Shown here: in pieces, positions 6,700 to 13,850 of the stretch
Position numbering within the stretch: the stretch's first letter is position 1
Layout: each line of letters begins with the position of its first letter
NCBI GenBank assembly: GCA_031277235.1
Contig: JAITMT010000335.1
Coordinates: 1 to 13,850 of the forward strand
Direction of reading: 5' to 3'
DNA from: Tannerella sp.
GTDB taxonomy: Bacteria; Bacteroidota; Bacteroidia; Bacteroidales; Tannerellaceae
DNA: 13,850 nt
Position numbers and translations under genes: made by a program
Notes under the pieces: model-generated
Told to the model about the DNA's origin: nothing
Seen by the model: the letters and a program-made list of their open reading frames with translations, nothing else
Database searches by the model: none

Positions 6700-7827
6700 T
6701 CAAATTTCCTTTATAAAAGCCCTCCTCGTTTTGTGGTGTTCGGTTTTAAAATAATCCCACTGCGACTGCACGGCGGTGTTCGTTTCCAGTTCGGGATTCG
6801 ATTCCGCATATTCGCTGCCCAGCGAATTCATAACAGCAATTAAATCATTCAGAATTAAAGCATTAACTCCCTTATTTCGATACTCCGGCAACACGCCTAT
6901 CAGGTATAAATCTATGACCTTGGGCTTGGCGTACAAGGCTTTCAGGAGGTAGATGAAACCGATCGGCAACATGCTTCCTTTTGCCTTTTTCAACGCCGGC
7001 GAAAGGCTGGGCAACGTGATGCCAAATCCAACAACCGTATCGTCCGATTCCCTGATAATCAATGTAATCAAATCCAAACGCAACATTGGAATATACATTT
7101 TTACATAATATTCTATCTGCTTTTCCGTCAGCGGCGTAAACCCGTAAAGCGGTTTATAGGCGTTATTCAGCGTCTCGAAAATCCGGTTCGCGTAGGGCCA
7201 AATTTCCTTGCGTTTCTTGAATTTCAACACTTTCAATCCGTATTTTTTTTGTACGATGTCTCCGATTCGCAGGTGTCTTTCCGGAATTTCTTTCGGGATA
7301 TAAATGATATACTCCTTCCAGTCCTGATCTTTCATAAAGCCCAGTCTTTCCATGTGTTGCGGATAATACGGATAGTTGTAAATCGTCGCCATCGTGCCGA
7401 GCCGGTCGAATCCGTGTATCAACATGCCTTCGTGATCCATGTCGGTAAATCCCATGGGACCCTGCAAGGCATTCATTCCCTTGGACTTAGCCCATTTTAT
7501 GACTGCATCGAACAGGGCGTCAACCACCGCCGCGTCGTCAATAAAATCAACAAATCCGAAACGCGCGTGCTTCTGTCCCCAGATTTCATTGCTCTTGTGC
7601 ACAATCATTCCGGCAATCCGCCCGACTATTTTTTTATCCTTAAACGCCAGAAAATAAATCGCTTCGCTCGTTTCAAACGCCGGATTCTTCTCTCTCGACA
7701 GCGTCATCATCTCCTCGTCAATCAGACCGGGCACATGATACGGACTGTCCCTGTAAAGGTCAATGTTAAATCTGACGAACTGCCTGAGTTCCTTGCTGGT
7801 TCTTACTTCTTTAATCTCGATACTCAT
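6700..7827 (-). CDS. GNAT-like N-acyltransferase, function unknown
   Basis: A 375-aa protein of a family common in Bacteroidota and annotated as a GNAT-type acetyltransferase; no substrate is known to me. It appears to hold two related halves. The N-terminal half (about 1-170) has FNIDLYRDSPYHVPGLIDEE, then a beta strand IYFLAFKDKKIVGRIAGMI and FGFVDFIDD. The C-terminal half (about 210-375) has the better acetyl-CoA loop LYLIGVLPEYRNKGVNALIL, with R-N-K-G-V at the pyrophosphate-binding position. A conserved middle motif QGPMGFTDMDHEGMLIHGF (122-140) sits between. No signal peptide or membrane span, so it is cytosolic. It is the first gene of the run ending with the sigma factor, behind a good promoter at 7852-7884, and lies two bases from parE. 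The GNAT fold is likely; the role is open. Confidence 0.82.
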   Translation of the reverse strand: MSIEIKEVRTSKELRQFVRFNIDLYRDSPYHVPGLIDEEMMTLSREKNPAFETSEAIYFLAFKDKKIVGRIAGMIVHKSNEIWGQKHARFGFVDFIDDAAVVDALFDAVIKWAKSKGMNALQGPMGFTDMDHEGMLIHGFDRLGTMATIYNYPYYPQHMERLGFMKDQDWKEYIIYIPKEIPERHLRIGDIVQKKYGLKVLKFKKRKEIWPYANRIFETLNNAYKPLYGFTPLTEKQIEYYVKMYIPMLRLDLITLIIRESDDTVVGFGITLPSLSPALKKAKGSMLPIGFIYLLKALYAKPKVIDLYLIGVLPEYRNKGVNALILNDLIAVMNSLGSEYAESNPELETNTAVQSQWDYFKTEHHKTRRAFIKEI

Positions 7828-7851
7828 AAAAACAGACTTAAATTATAGCCG

Positions 7852-7884
7852 CAAAGTTACGCGAAAAAATTGATATTTCACAAA
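7852..7884 (-). promoter_or_regulatory. Bacteroidota promoter of the GNAT-parE-coaD-protease-sigma operon
   Basis: On the minus strand TTTG (7884-7881), a 21 bp spacer and TAACTTTG (7859-7852) match the TTTG-(19-21)-TAnnTTTG consensus. The -7 element lies 24 bp upstream of the ATG at 7827, so the leader is short. No other good promoter was noticed in the tiny gaps down to 2223, so this one may also feed the sigma gene. Confidence 0.72.
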
Positions 7885-7898
7885 TGGAGCAAGGTTGA

Positions 7899-8102
7899 CG
7901 CATCAAAATTTTGTTGCATTCCAACTCTCAATTTGCTAAAATTCCCTCTTATGAGGCAGGACAGTCATGTTTTTTTTTCGCTGAACAAAGTAAATATTTT
8001 CAAGGAATACTTGTTTCCTCACAGAAAAAACAGTTGGAAAACACCGAAAAAGAATTTGAAGCAATGAATAAAAAACTGAAGGAACCGGCGGAACAGGAAT
8101 GA
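7899..8102 (+). pseudogene. open frame without ATG, probable 3' remnant of a lost gene
   Basis: The frame is open from just after a TGA at 7896-7898 to the TGA at 8100-8102, but it has only TTG or other weak starts (TTG at 7911 and 7914) until a late ATG at 8064. The translation looks protein-like: an FFFAEQSKYFQGILVSSQ segment, then a strongly charged helix with coiled-coil character (KKQLENTEKEFEAMNKKLKE). I do not recognise the family. It is the only coding candidate in the 284 bp between two minus-strand genes, facing the other way, and sits just beyond the operon promoter. The lack of a start and of an upstream promoter suggests the tail end of a deleted or rearranged gene. It could also be a real small gene with a TTG start, or chance. 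Confidence 0.3.
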
Positions 8103-8111
8103 AAAACTTCT

Positions 8112-11100
8112 TTATTTCCCCTTCTTCTTAGCCTTGGCGGCGGCTTCTTTTTCCCGAAGGGCTTTTTGGCGGGCGCGTTCCCTTTCTTGCTGCGCCTTTT
8201 TTTGCTGACGAAGTTTCTCTTTGGCGGCTTTTTCCTTTTCGCGGAGGCGTTCCTTAGCAGCTTTTTCCTTTTCCTTGCGTAATTTTTCGCGCTCTGCGGC
8301 TTGCTGCTTTTTCGTTTCGGCGGTCGTAACTTTCACACTGTCAGTCGTTGCGTTGCTGATGGAATCCAGAACGGCTTGCGCGGCGGCTTCCTGTTTGCGG
8401 ATTTCCTGCAACTGATCGAAAGTCAATTCGCCGTCAACACGCTGCAACGGCTGATTTTCAGCCACGGTATCGGTCGGGATGCTGTCTTCTTGGGCGAGTT
8501 GTTTTGCGGTGTTGATGCCCTGCTCAATGGACTGATATTCTTTGGATTCCTTGACTTTCTTGAAGAGGCGCTGGAAAATATTTTCGCCTTTCGCTTTCGG
8601 GCGTTCTTCTTCCTCGGCGTTGGCGATTGAATCCGTCGCGAGCGCCCGTTCTTCGCTTTCTATCTCTGTTTCGCGAGATTTCAACGAGTCAATTCGCTGA
8701 TTGATAACTTCTTCAATATCATCGGGAATAGTCTCCTGTTGTCGGACGGTTTCGTTTTGCGGAATGACGGTTTCCTGTTCCGGTGTCTGTTCCTCTTCCG
8801 AAATATTTTCTTCCGGATTTTGTAAAATTTCTTCTTCCAAATCTGTTTCTACCCTGATTTTCCAGCGATTAGCCAGTTCGGGATACTGTTCGCCATGATT
8901 TTTCAGGAAGAACGACATATATTCCTCAAACGTCTTGCCGTGCATCAAAATATCGTAATTTTCATCGGAAATCGGGAAGAACGTAACGAACTCATCCATC
9001 GCAGACGCATAGCCGTTTTCACCGTAAATCATTCGATAATAATCCATTACTTCGGTAAAATTATTGAAACCGCTGACAGTCATCATGCTAATATTCCCGA
9101 CGTCTTCAAAACCCAAATCGAAGCCTTTGACGCGGAAATTGGCAAAATTGTACGCAGCTACGGCATAGAGCAGTTGGTTGCGGTCTAACGCGCCGCGGGT
9201 GTAAACAAGCAGTAAACGATGCGCAATATCCTTATTATCAGAGAAAATACGCGCTGAATCCTCAGCCGACAGCGACCCGTCCGGATTCGCGCCGAAACGC
9301 AGATTCCAGGTCATCGTCGAGAAACTGCCCTGCATCAGTTGCCGCCCGCTCAGCAAGCCTTTCAGCATTTCCTTCGCCAGTTCCGACACGTCGGCGGTCG
9401 GATATTTTTCGGTCAAAACCTCCAGCGCCGCCTTGAAACCTTCGGGGTCGCCCGCCTGCACATACGTCAGCGCGTCGAGAAACATGAATTTGGGCATCAG
9501 TACGGAAAGCGGATATTTTTGGCTGAAATTCAGATAATTATGTCGAACGGCAGCCGTGTCTTCCGCCAAATAACGGTGGTAGGTTTCTTCATAAATCGAA
9601 TCCTGCACAACGTCCATCATGCGCATATTGTACTCGTAATTCGGGTCTGCAACAGCCGTAGCGTACTCGCTGTCAGGAAATTCCGTCATCAATTTGTTCT
9701 TGTATTTTTCGGCAAGTTCCGCATCCTTGTATCGAAGCCCCATTAAATAGATTTGGAAGTAATAATCAAGGCGATAGCTGTTGTCGGGGAAGCGTTTGTC
9801 GAGTTCCTCAAACGTCTCAACCGACAAATTTTTATCTTCGAGCCGGTCCTTGTAAACCATGCCCATATTGTACAAACCGTCGGCGATAATAATGTTGGAA
9901 GCCTCTATATCTTCCTCTGTCATAGGGATTTGCTGCAAATAATATTCGTGCGTTTTCGGGTCGCTGGACAATGTATCCTCCGTCGCCACGGCGCTTGTAT
10001 CGCTTGGATTTTCGGAAATGTCCGGTATGTCGCTGCCGGTCATGTTATTATCCTGATTTTCTTCGGTTTGCATCAATGTCATTCGCTTGTTTCGCCGCCG
10101 CCAATTGTCTTCGAGCGTACGTTTGCCCCATTTGTTCTGGAATTGTGTTTTTCCCTGAACAACAGTCTGTTGATTGTAAAAATAGAACGAATTGTCGCCG
10201 CCGCCACCCATGGGCATCGAAGGCATGTTGATTTGCTGGGTTCTATTCATATTGGAGCCCATAGACGCCTGATTGGCAAGGTATTCCTCTTTTTCGGCTT
10301 CTTCGGCTGCCCTTTTTTCCTCCTCGATGACCTGTTCGATGATTTTATCAATCACGGCAAGCCGCTCTTTTTCAGGCATTTTAGCGAGCGTCTGCAAACT
10401 GTCCTGCAAATGAACGTTCTCATAATGAACGACTAACTCGTCCAATGTCTCCGAAAGTTTGGCAACCCGCTGATAGTCTTTGTATTCCTTCTGAATCCCC
10501 GCCATGGCGCCGCTGAAACACGGTTGGGCGTTGATATAATCTTTTTGCGTGAAATAAATATCTCCGAGCCGGATTTGGCAAATTGCCTTATCCATACCGT
10601 TTTGCGTACTTTTTTCAATGCCTTCCCTGTAACATTCAATCGCCTGCACAGTATCCTGACGGGTCATGTAAACGTTACCCATGGCGTAATAGACCTGGTC
10701 GAGAAAGTCCTGATTCTTATCGCTTTTCGCCATGCTTTTGAGCATCCGGATAACTTTCTGATAATTTCCGCCCGGAAAAACTTCCGTCTGACGAATCCGC
10801 GCCGAAAATTCGATTTCATACGGCGGATTCGACTTCGCCAGTTTGTTGTATGTTTCGTAAGCAAGATCCTTTTTATCAAGGGTTTGATATATCTGACCAA
10901 GCAAATACCGGATCCGCGAACGTTGCCGCTTGTTCTTCTCGCTCTTGATGGAACTTTGCAGATAGGGAATGGCTTCTTCCAGTTTTTGCGTGCGAATCAT
11001 ATAGTTCGCGTACATCTTATTATAATCTCTCTGCTGTTTTCGTGGTATTCCGCTCTCTTTCAGCCGGTTCAGTGCATTGTTCACTTCGTAGTCCCAAGCC

Positions 11101-11681
11101 ATTTCCGAATAGCAGCGTGCCTGCCAGATACGCGCTTTCGCCACGACTTCGGGGTCGGTTGCATAATGGCGCGCGATGTAGGAAAATGTTACGGCGGCAG
11201 TCAAAAAATCACCGTTATAATACTGACTTTCAGCCATTAACAGCCAGCAATTTTTCAAAAACGGATTGTATTCTTCCTGTTGTTGCAATCTCACTTGCAC
11301 GGGATCGTTTTGCCAGCCCGGTTTTCGAGGCGGTTTCTCCCTGATAGAGTGAAGTTTAATGGCTTTTTCGCCTTTCTGAATAGCACGGTTGAACGGTCCG
11401 CCGTCGGTCGTTTTTTCCTGTTTGTAAATGTTGCTCACGGGAAACATCACAATCTGCTCCGTGTAATTTTCCTTGTAACCGTCGTTTTGCGCTTTCAATG
11501 CCTCGTCGAACGACATTTTGCCGTTATAATAAATATTGTAGCGCGAGTTCAGCGCATTGAAAAAACGGCTCGATGCAGTATTCTTGCGAGAACTGCACGC
11601 CCCGAATATTGCCATGACCAACACCGCAACAATCATCCTGTAAAGCCATTTTTTCCTTTTTCCGGTCATAAAAAGACACAT
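8112..11681 (-). CDS. sprE: SprE/PorW-like TPR lipoprotein
   Basis: A very large (1189 aa) outer-envelope lipoprotein with tetratricopeptide repeats, resembling SprE/PorW, accessory proteins of type IX secretion and gliding. The signal peptide MIVAVLVMAIFGAC ends in a lipobox with C29. Family signatures follow: SSRKNTASSRFFNALNSRYN and IYYNGKMSFDEAL (30-62). TPR-like helices run about 140-430 (WLLMAESQYYNGDFLTA, YYAMGNVYMTRQDTVQAIEC, RLGDIYFTQKDY) and resume about 595-680. At 499-531 lies the hallmark FYFYNQQTVVQGK, then WGKRTLEDNWRRRNK. The C-terminus departs from a plain TPR protein: an acidic Glu/Gln-rich linker (946-1030) and a Lys/Arg/Glu/Ala tail (1124-1189) with repeated EKEKAAKE units. 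A second ATG (codon 5) is a plausible start and does not affect the lipobox. It follows the metal permease gene after 51 bp. Family membership is fairly firm; involvement in type IX secretion is inferred, since no other component is in the window. Confidence 0.8.
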   Translation of the reverse strand: MCLFMTGKRKKWLYRMIVAVLVMAIFGACSSRKNTASSRFFNALNSRYNIYYNGKMSFDEALKAQNDGYKENYTEQIVMFPVSNIYKQEKTTDGGPFNRAIQKGEKAIKLHSIREKPPRKPGWQNDPVQVRLQQQEEYNPFLKNCWLLMAESQYYNGDFLTAAVTFSYIARHYATDPEVVAKARIWQARCYSEMAWDYEVNNALNRLKESGIPRKQQRDYNKMYANYMIRTQKLEEAIPYLQSSIKSEKNKRQRSRIRYLLGQIYQTLDKKDLAYETYNKLAKSNPPYEIEFSARIRQTEVFPGGNYQKVIRMLKSMAKSDKNQDFLDQVYYAMGNVYMTRQDTVQAIECYREGIEKSTQNGMDKAICQIRLGDIYFTQKDYINAQPCFSGAMAGIQKEYKDYQRVAKLSETLDELVVHYENVHLQDSLQTLAKMPEKERLAVIDKIIEQVIEEEKRAAEEAEKEEYLANQASMGSNMNRTQQINMPSMPMGGGGDNSFYFYNQQTVVQGKTQFQNKWGKRTLEDNWRRRNKRMTLMQTEENQDNNMTGSDIPDISENPSDTSAVATEDTLSSDPKTHEYYLQQIPMTEEDIEASNIIIADGLYNMGMVYKDRLEDKNLSVETFEELDKRFPDNSYRLDYYFQIYLMGLRYKDAELAEKYKNKLMTEFPDSEYATAVADPNYEYNMRMMDVVQDSIYEETYHRYLAEDTAAVRHNYLNFSQKYPLSVLMPKFMFLDALTYVQAGDPEGFKAALEVLTEKYPTADVSELAKEMLKGLLSGRQLMQGSFSTMTWNLRFGANPDGSLSAEDSARIFSDNKDIAHRLLLVYTRGALDRNQLLYAVAAYNFANFRVKGFDLGFEDVGNISMMTVSGFNNFTEVMDYYRMIYGENGYASAMDEFVTFFPISDENYDILMHGKTFEEYMSFFLKNHGEQYPELANRWKIRVETDLEEEILQNPEENISEEEQTPEQETVIPQNETVRQQETIPDDIEEVINQRIDSLKSRETEIESEERALATDSIANAEEEERPKAKGENIFQRLFKKVKESKEYQSIEQGINTAKQLAQEDSIPTDTVAENQPLQRVDGELTFDQLQEIRKQEAAAQAVLDSISNATTDSVKVTTAETKKQQAAEREKLRKEKEKAAKERLREKEKAAKEKLRQQKKAQQERERARQKALREKEAAAKAKKKGK

Positions 11682-11732
11682 TTCAACTACTTAATAACTG
11701 AAAATCGGGCGATTTATTGCATTCCGTGCAAT

Positions 11733-12548
11733 TCAAATCTTCAAAATCGCAATGAAACCCTTGGAAATGAGAAAAATGACAATCAATACCAAAATAATGA
11801 ACGCTCCCGACGGAATATTCAGGAAATAGGAAAGAAACAGCCCCGCAATACAGCTGATAAATCCTAATATACAACTGATTACGGTGATTTTTTTGTAGTC
11901 TGAAGTGAACATGTTTGCCGTCATCTGCGGAATCGTCAGCAGGCTCATTAACAGCATGATACCGACTAAATTGATGGATACGACAATCGTGGCGGCAATA
12001 AAAAACATCATGGAATATTCGATAAAACGCACGGGAAGCCGCTGCGTAATCGCAAAATCGCGGTCAAAAGCCGTGTAGAGAATGGTTTTCCGCTCCATGA
12101 CGAACACGGTCATCACGACGGCGGTCAATGCAGCCATCAGAATAATATCCGTTCGCGTAACCGTCAGGATATTTCCGAACAGATAGGACGAAAGATTGGG
12201 CGCGTAGCCCGGCGTTAAAAAGATGAAAATCACGCCGATAGCCATTCCCAGCGACCAGACGGCGGCAATCACGGAGTCTTCGCGGATTCGCTTGTAACTG
12301 CCTGATTGACTGATATATTCAATGCCGAAAGCCGACAGTATGGCAAATATAAGCGCTGACAGTAAGGGACTTATACCGAGATAAAACCCGATACCCAGCC
12401 CGCCGAAAGAAGCGTGCGTAATCCCGCCGCTGATAAAAACAATCCTCCGCGCTACTATGTAAGTTCCTACAATTCCGCAACTTACGGCAACAAAAAGACT
12501 TGCCGCAAGCGCATTTTGAAAAAAGGAATATTGCAAAATATCCATCAT
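11733..12548 (-). CDS. metal (Zn/Mn/Fe) ABC transporter permease, ZnuB/MntB family
   Basis: Inner-membrane permease of an ABC-3 family metal importer, 271 aa from ATG 12548 (MMDILQYSFFQNALAASLFV). About eight hydrophobic spans are visible: near residues 10-30, 33-57, 60-78, 92-113, 133-150, 178-203, 220-241 and 247-266. Family motifs are RRIVFISGGITHASFGGLGI (35-54), REDSVIAAVWSLGMAIGV (89-106), and VGIMLLMSLLTIPQMTA (195-211), which matches the 'VGxLLxxxLLxxPxxTA' segment. The longer frame up to 12704 lies inside aroA and is not family-like. The start is one base after the aroA stop, so translation is coupled. No ATPase (ZnuC) or binding protein (ZnuA) gene is next to it, so the partners must be elsewhere. 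Metal specificity cannot be read from the sequence. Confidence 0.92.
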   Translation of the reverse strand: MMDILQYSFFQNALAASLFVAVSCGIVGTYIVARRIVFISGGITHASFGGLGIGFYLGISPLLSALIFAILSAFGIEYISQSGSYKRIREDSVIAAVWSLGMAIGVIFIFLTPGYAPNLSSYLFGNILTVTRTDIILMAALTAVVMTVFVMERKTILYTAFDRDFAITQRLPVRFIEYSMMFFIAATIVVSINLVGIMLLMSLLTIPQMTANMFTSDYKKITVISCILGFISCIAGLFLSYFLNIPSGAFIILVLIVIFLISKGFIAILKI

Positions 12549-12549
12549 T

Positions 12550-13791
12550 TCATTCCAGTGTTTCGATTTGGAAACCAGCCTGTTGCAGATCGTCCCAGAA
12601 ATTCGGATAACTTTTCGAGACCACTTCGGGATCGGCGATGCGAATACCTTCCTGCAATCGAAGCGTAACCGGCGCAAAAGACAGCGCCATGCGGTGGTCT
12701 TCATACGTGTTTATGAGGGGATTAGCGTCCGCTTCGCAACGGTCGCCGCGCCATTCCAAAATCCTGTCGTCGTGAATCAGCAGCGGAAATCCCAATTTCG
12801 CCAATTCGTTCTTGAGCGCCTCCAAACGGTCGGTTTCCTTGATTCTCAAACTTTGTACTCCGTTGAATATAAACGGAATATCCAACATGCAACAGGTAAC
12901 GGCTACCGTTTGAGCCATATCGGGCATCGTGATAAAATCATAAATCACCGGTTTTCTGAGAGTTGGCTTGCATTTGGAAAGCGTTACCCCCGTCGGGGTG
13001 AACGTCGTGTTTACGCCCAGTCCCTCAAAAATCCTCACAATCTCCGAATCGCCCTGCAAACTGTCCTGTTGCAGCCCCGACAATCGCACTTCGGCGTTTT
13101 CGTCCCGACTGAGCGCCACCATTTCGTACCAGTACGACGCCGCGCTCCAGTCCGATTCGACCGTAAAATCATCCATGCACGAATATTGCTGCGGCGGAAC
13201 GGCGAAAGTCTGACCTTCCTCGTAAACAATGACGCCGTATTTTCGCATCAGTTTGATAGTCAAATTGATATAAGGTTTTGAAATAATTTCTCCCTTGAGA
13301 TGCAACCGCAAACCGTTGACCATAATCGGCGCAACGAGTAGCATCGCGGAAATATATTGCGAACTCACGCTGCCGTCCAAAACGACCTCGCCGCCGGACA
13401 ACGTATGTCCCGCAATGCGCAGGGGCGGAAAACCCTCTTTTTCCAGATACTCGATTCTTGCGCCGACCGAACGCAACGCATTGACCAACAACTTTATCGG
13501 ACGATTTTTCATGCGCTCCGTCCCCGTCAGCGTCCATTTTCCGGGCTTGCACGACAGATATGCCGTGAGAAAACGCATCGCCGTGCCTGCTCCCTTCACG
13601 TCTATCTCGTGCTCGTTTCGCGTGAGCGCGCTGATCATGACGTGGGTATCGTCGCAAACGGATATGTTTTCAATCTCTCTGGGCTGTCTGCTTAAAATAT
13701 TGGTAATAAGCACCCTATTACTGATGCTCTTGGAAGAAGGCAACGTAATATCGGCAATTAAATCGTGCGGAGCTGTGACAAGATGTTTCAT
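12550..13791 (-). CDS. aroA: 3-phosphoshikimate 1-carboxyvinyltransferase (EPSP synthase)
   Basis: Sixth enzyme of the shikimate pathway: joins shikimate 3-phosphate and phosphoenolpyruvate to give EPSP, in the cytosol. The product is 413 aa, normal for Bacteroidota and slightly shorter than the E. coli enzyme (427). Visible motifs: LPSSKSISNR (K21, R26), the PEP-binding GAGTAMRFL (67-75), TERMKNRPI (91-99), SSQYISAML (143-151), the catalytic Asp in MPDMAQTVAV (D291), the catalytic Glu in RIKETDRLEALK (E319), EDHRMALSFA (364-373), and VSKSYPNFWDDL (391-402). In the PEP loop Phe (GTAMRFL) stands where E. coli has Pro (GTAMRPL). All catalytic residues are present. It is the first gene of the right-hand operon; the metal permease starts one base after its stop. 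The start ATG at 13791 gives a normal N-terminus. Confidence 0.97.
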   Translation of the reverse strand: MKHLVTAPHDLIADITLPSSKSISNRVLITNILSRQPREIENISVCDDTHVMISALTRNEHEIDVKGAGTAMRFLTAYLSCKPGKWTLTGTERMKNRPIKLLVNALRSVGARIEYLEKEGFPPLRIAGHTLSGGEVVLDGSVSSQYISAMLLVAPIMVNGLRLHLKGEIISKPYINLTIKLMRKYGVIVYEEGQTFAVPPQQYSCMDDFTVESDWSAASYWYEMVALSRDENAEVRLSGLQQDSLQGDSEIVRIFEGLGVNTTFTPTGVTLSKCKPTLRKPVIYDFITMPDMAQTVAVTCCMLDIPFIFNGVQSLRIKETDRLEALKNELAKLGFPLLIHDDRILEWRGDRCEADANPLINTYEDHRMALSFAPVTLRLQEGIRIADPEVVSKSYPNFWDDLQQAGFQIETLE

Positions 13792-13811
13792 ACTTCATTG
13801 CTAAAATCGTG

Positions 13812-13819
13812 CAAATGTA
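13812..13819 (-). promoter_or_regulatory. probable -7 element of the aroA operon
   Basis: The minus strand reads TACATTTG, matching TAnnTTTG, 20 bp upstream of the aroA ATG. The expected -33 TTTG 19-21 bp further up is not seen; that stretch is a run of A on the minus strand. Position and the -7 match make it the best promoter candidate for aroA, the permease and the SprE-like gene. Confidence 0.5.
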
Positions 13820-13850
13820 AGTATTTTTTTGATATTTTTTTATTTTTTTG

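Noticed and set aside
8100..8120. Possible terminator after the SprE-like gene
   Set aside because: GTTCCGCCGGTTCC downstream looks symmetrical at first sight but is a direct, not inverted, repeat of GTTCC, so no stable stem forms before the T-run.
9753..11240. Plus-strand open frames of 227 and 238 codons opposite the SprE-like gene
   Set aside because: Both are antisense shadows of a continuous 1189-codon gene with a lipobox and family motifs; neither has a promoter or recognisable domain.
12549..12704. 52-residue N-terminal extension of the metal permease overlapping aroA
   Set aside because: The extension is the aroA C-terminus read in another frame, rich in Arg/Lys/Trp. The ATG at 12548 starts a normal family N-terminus one base after the aroA stop.
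12568..13804. Plus-strand open frames of 169 and 237 codons opposite aroA
   Set aside because: aroA is intact with all motifs; the opposite frames have biased, shadow-like composition.

Overview
The window comes from a Bacteroidota genome, most likely order Bacteroidales. Four things point there: an ECF sigma / FecR anti-sigma / TonB-dependent receptor (SusC-like) cluster with a C-terminal DUF4974-type domain on FecR; a Bacteroidota-type ParE with the EGDSASGS TOPRIM motif; a SprE/PorW-like lipoprotein; and several matches to the Bacteroidota housekeeping promoter (TTTG, 19-21 bp, TAnnTTTG). Almost all genes lie on the minus strand. The only convincing plus-strand genes are a small toxin-antitoxin pair.

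Layout, in the direction of minus-strand transcription (right to left). (1) 13791-8112 holds aroA (EPSP synthase), a ZnuB/MntB-type metal ABC permease one base after aroA, and a very large SprE/PorW-like TPR lipoprotein 51 bp further on. These probably form one transcription unit behind a TAnnTTTG element at 13812-13819. (2) 8111-7828 is a divergent spacer. It holds a good promoter for the next operon and, on the plus strand, an ATG-less open frame that looks like a gene remnant. (3) 7827-2223 is a very tight run: a GNAT-like acyltransferase, parE, coaD, an S41 C-terminal processing protease, and an ECF sigma factor. Gaps are 2, 5, -4 and 4 nt. (4) 2203-1593, plus strand, is a PIN-domain (VapC-type) toxin with its small antitoxin and a textbook Bacteroidota promoter. 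It lies between the sigma gene and its presumed anti-sigma gene. (5) 1381-212 is the FecR anti-sigma factor, followed after 22 bp by the N-terminus of a TonB-dependent receptor that runs off the left edge and carries an STN-like signalling segment.

How they work together: sigma, FecR and STN receptor make up a usual trans-envelope signalling circuit, in which an occupied receptor signals through FecR to release the sigma factor that transcribes the receptor operon. Here the circuit is split by an antisense toxin-antitoxin cassette, and the sigma gene sits four bases behind an exported S41 protease in a housekeeping operon. Proteases of that class cut FecR-like anti-sigma factors in other bacteria, so the arrangement is suggestive, but no functional link is proven by the sequence. 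The other genes are core metabolism or envelope functions (aromatic amino-acid synthesis, CoA synthesis, chromosome decatenation, metal uptake, type IX secretion/gliding accessory). I see no phage, insertion sequence, CRISPR array, rRNA or tRNA. No clearly undescribed system is evident; the most unusual point is the split sigma/anti-sigma locus.
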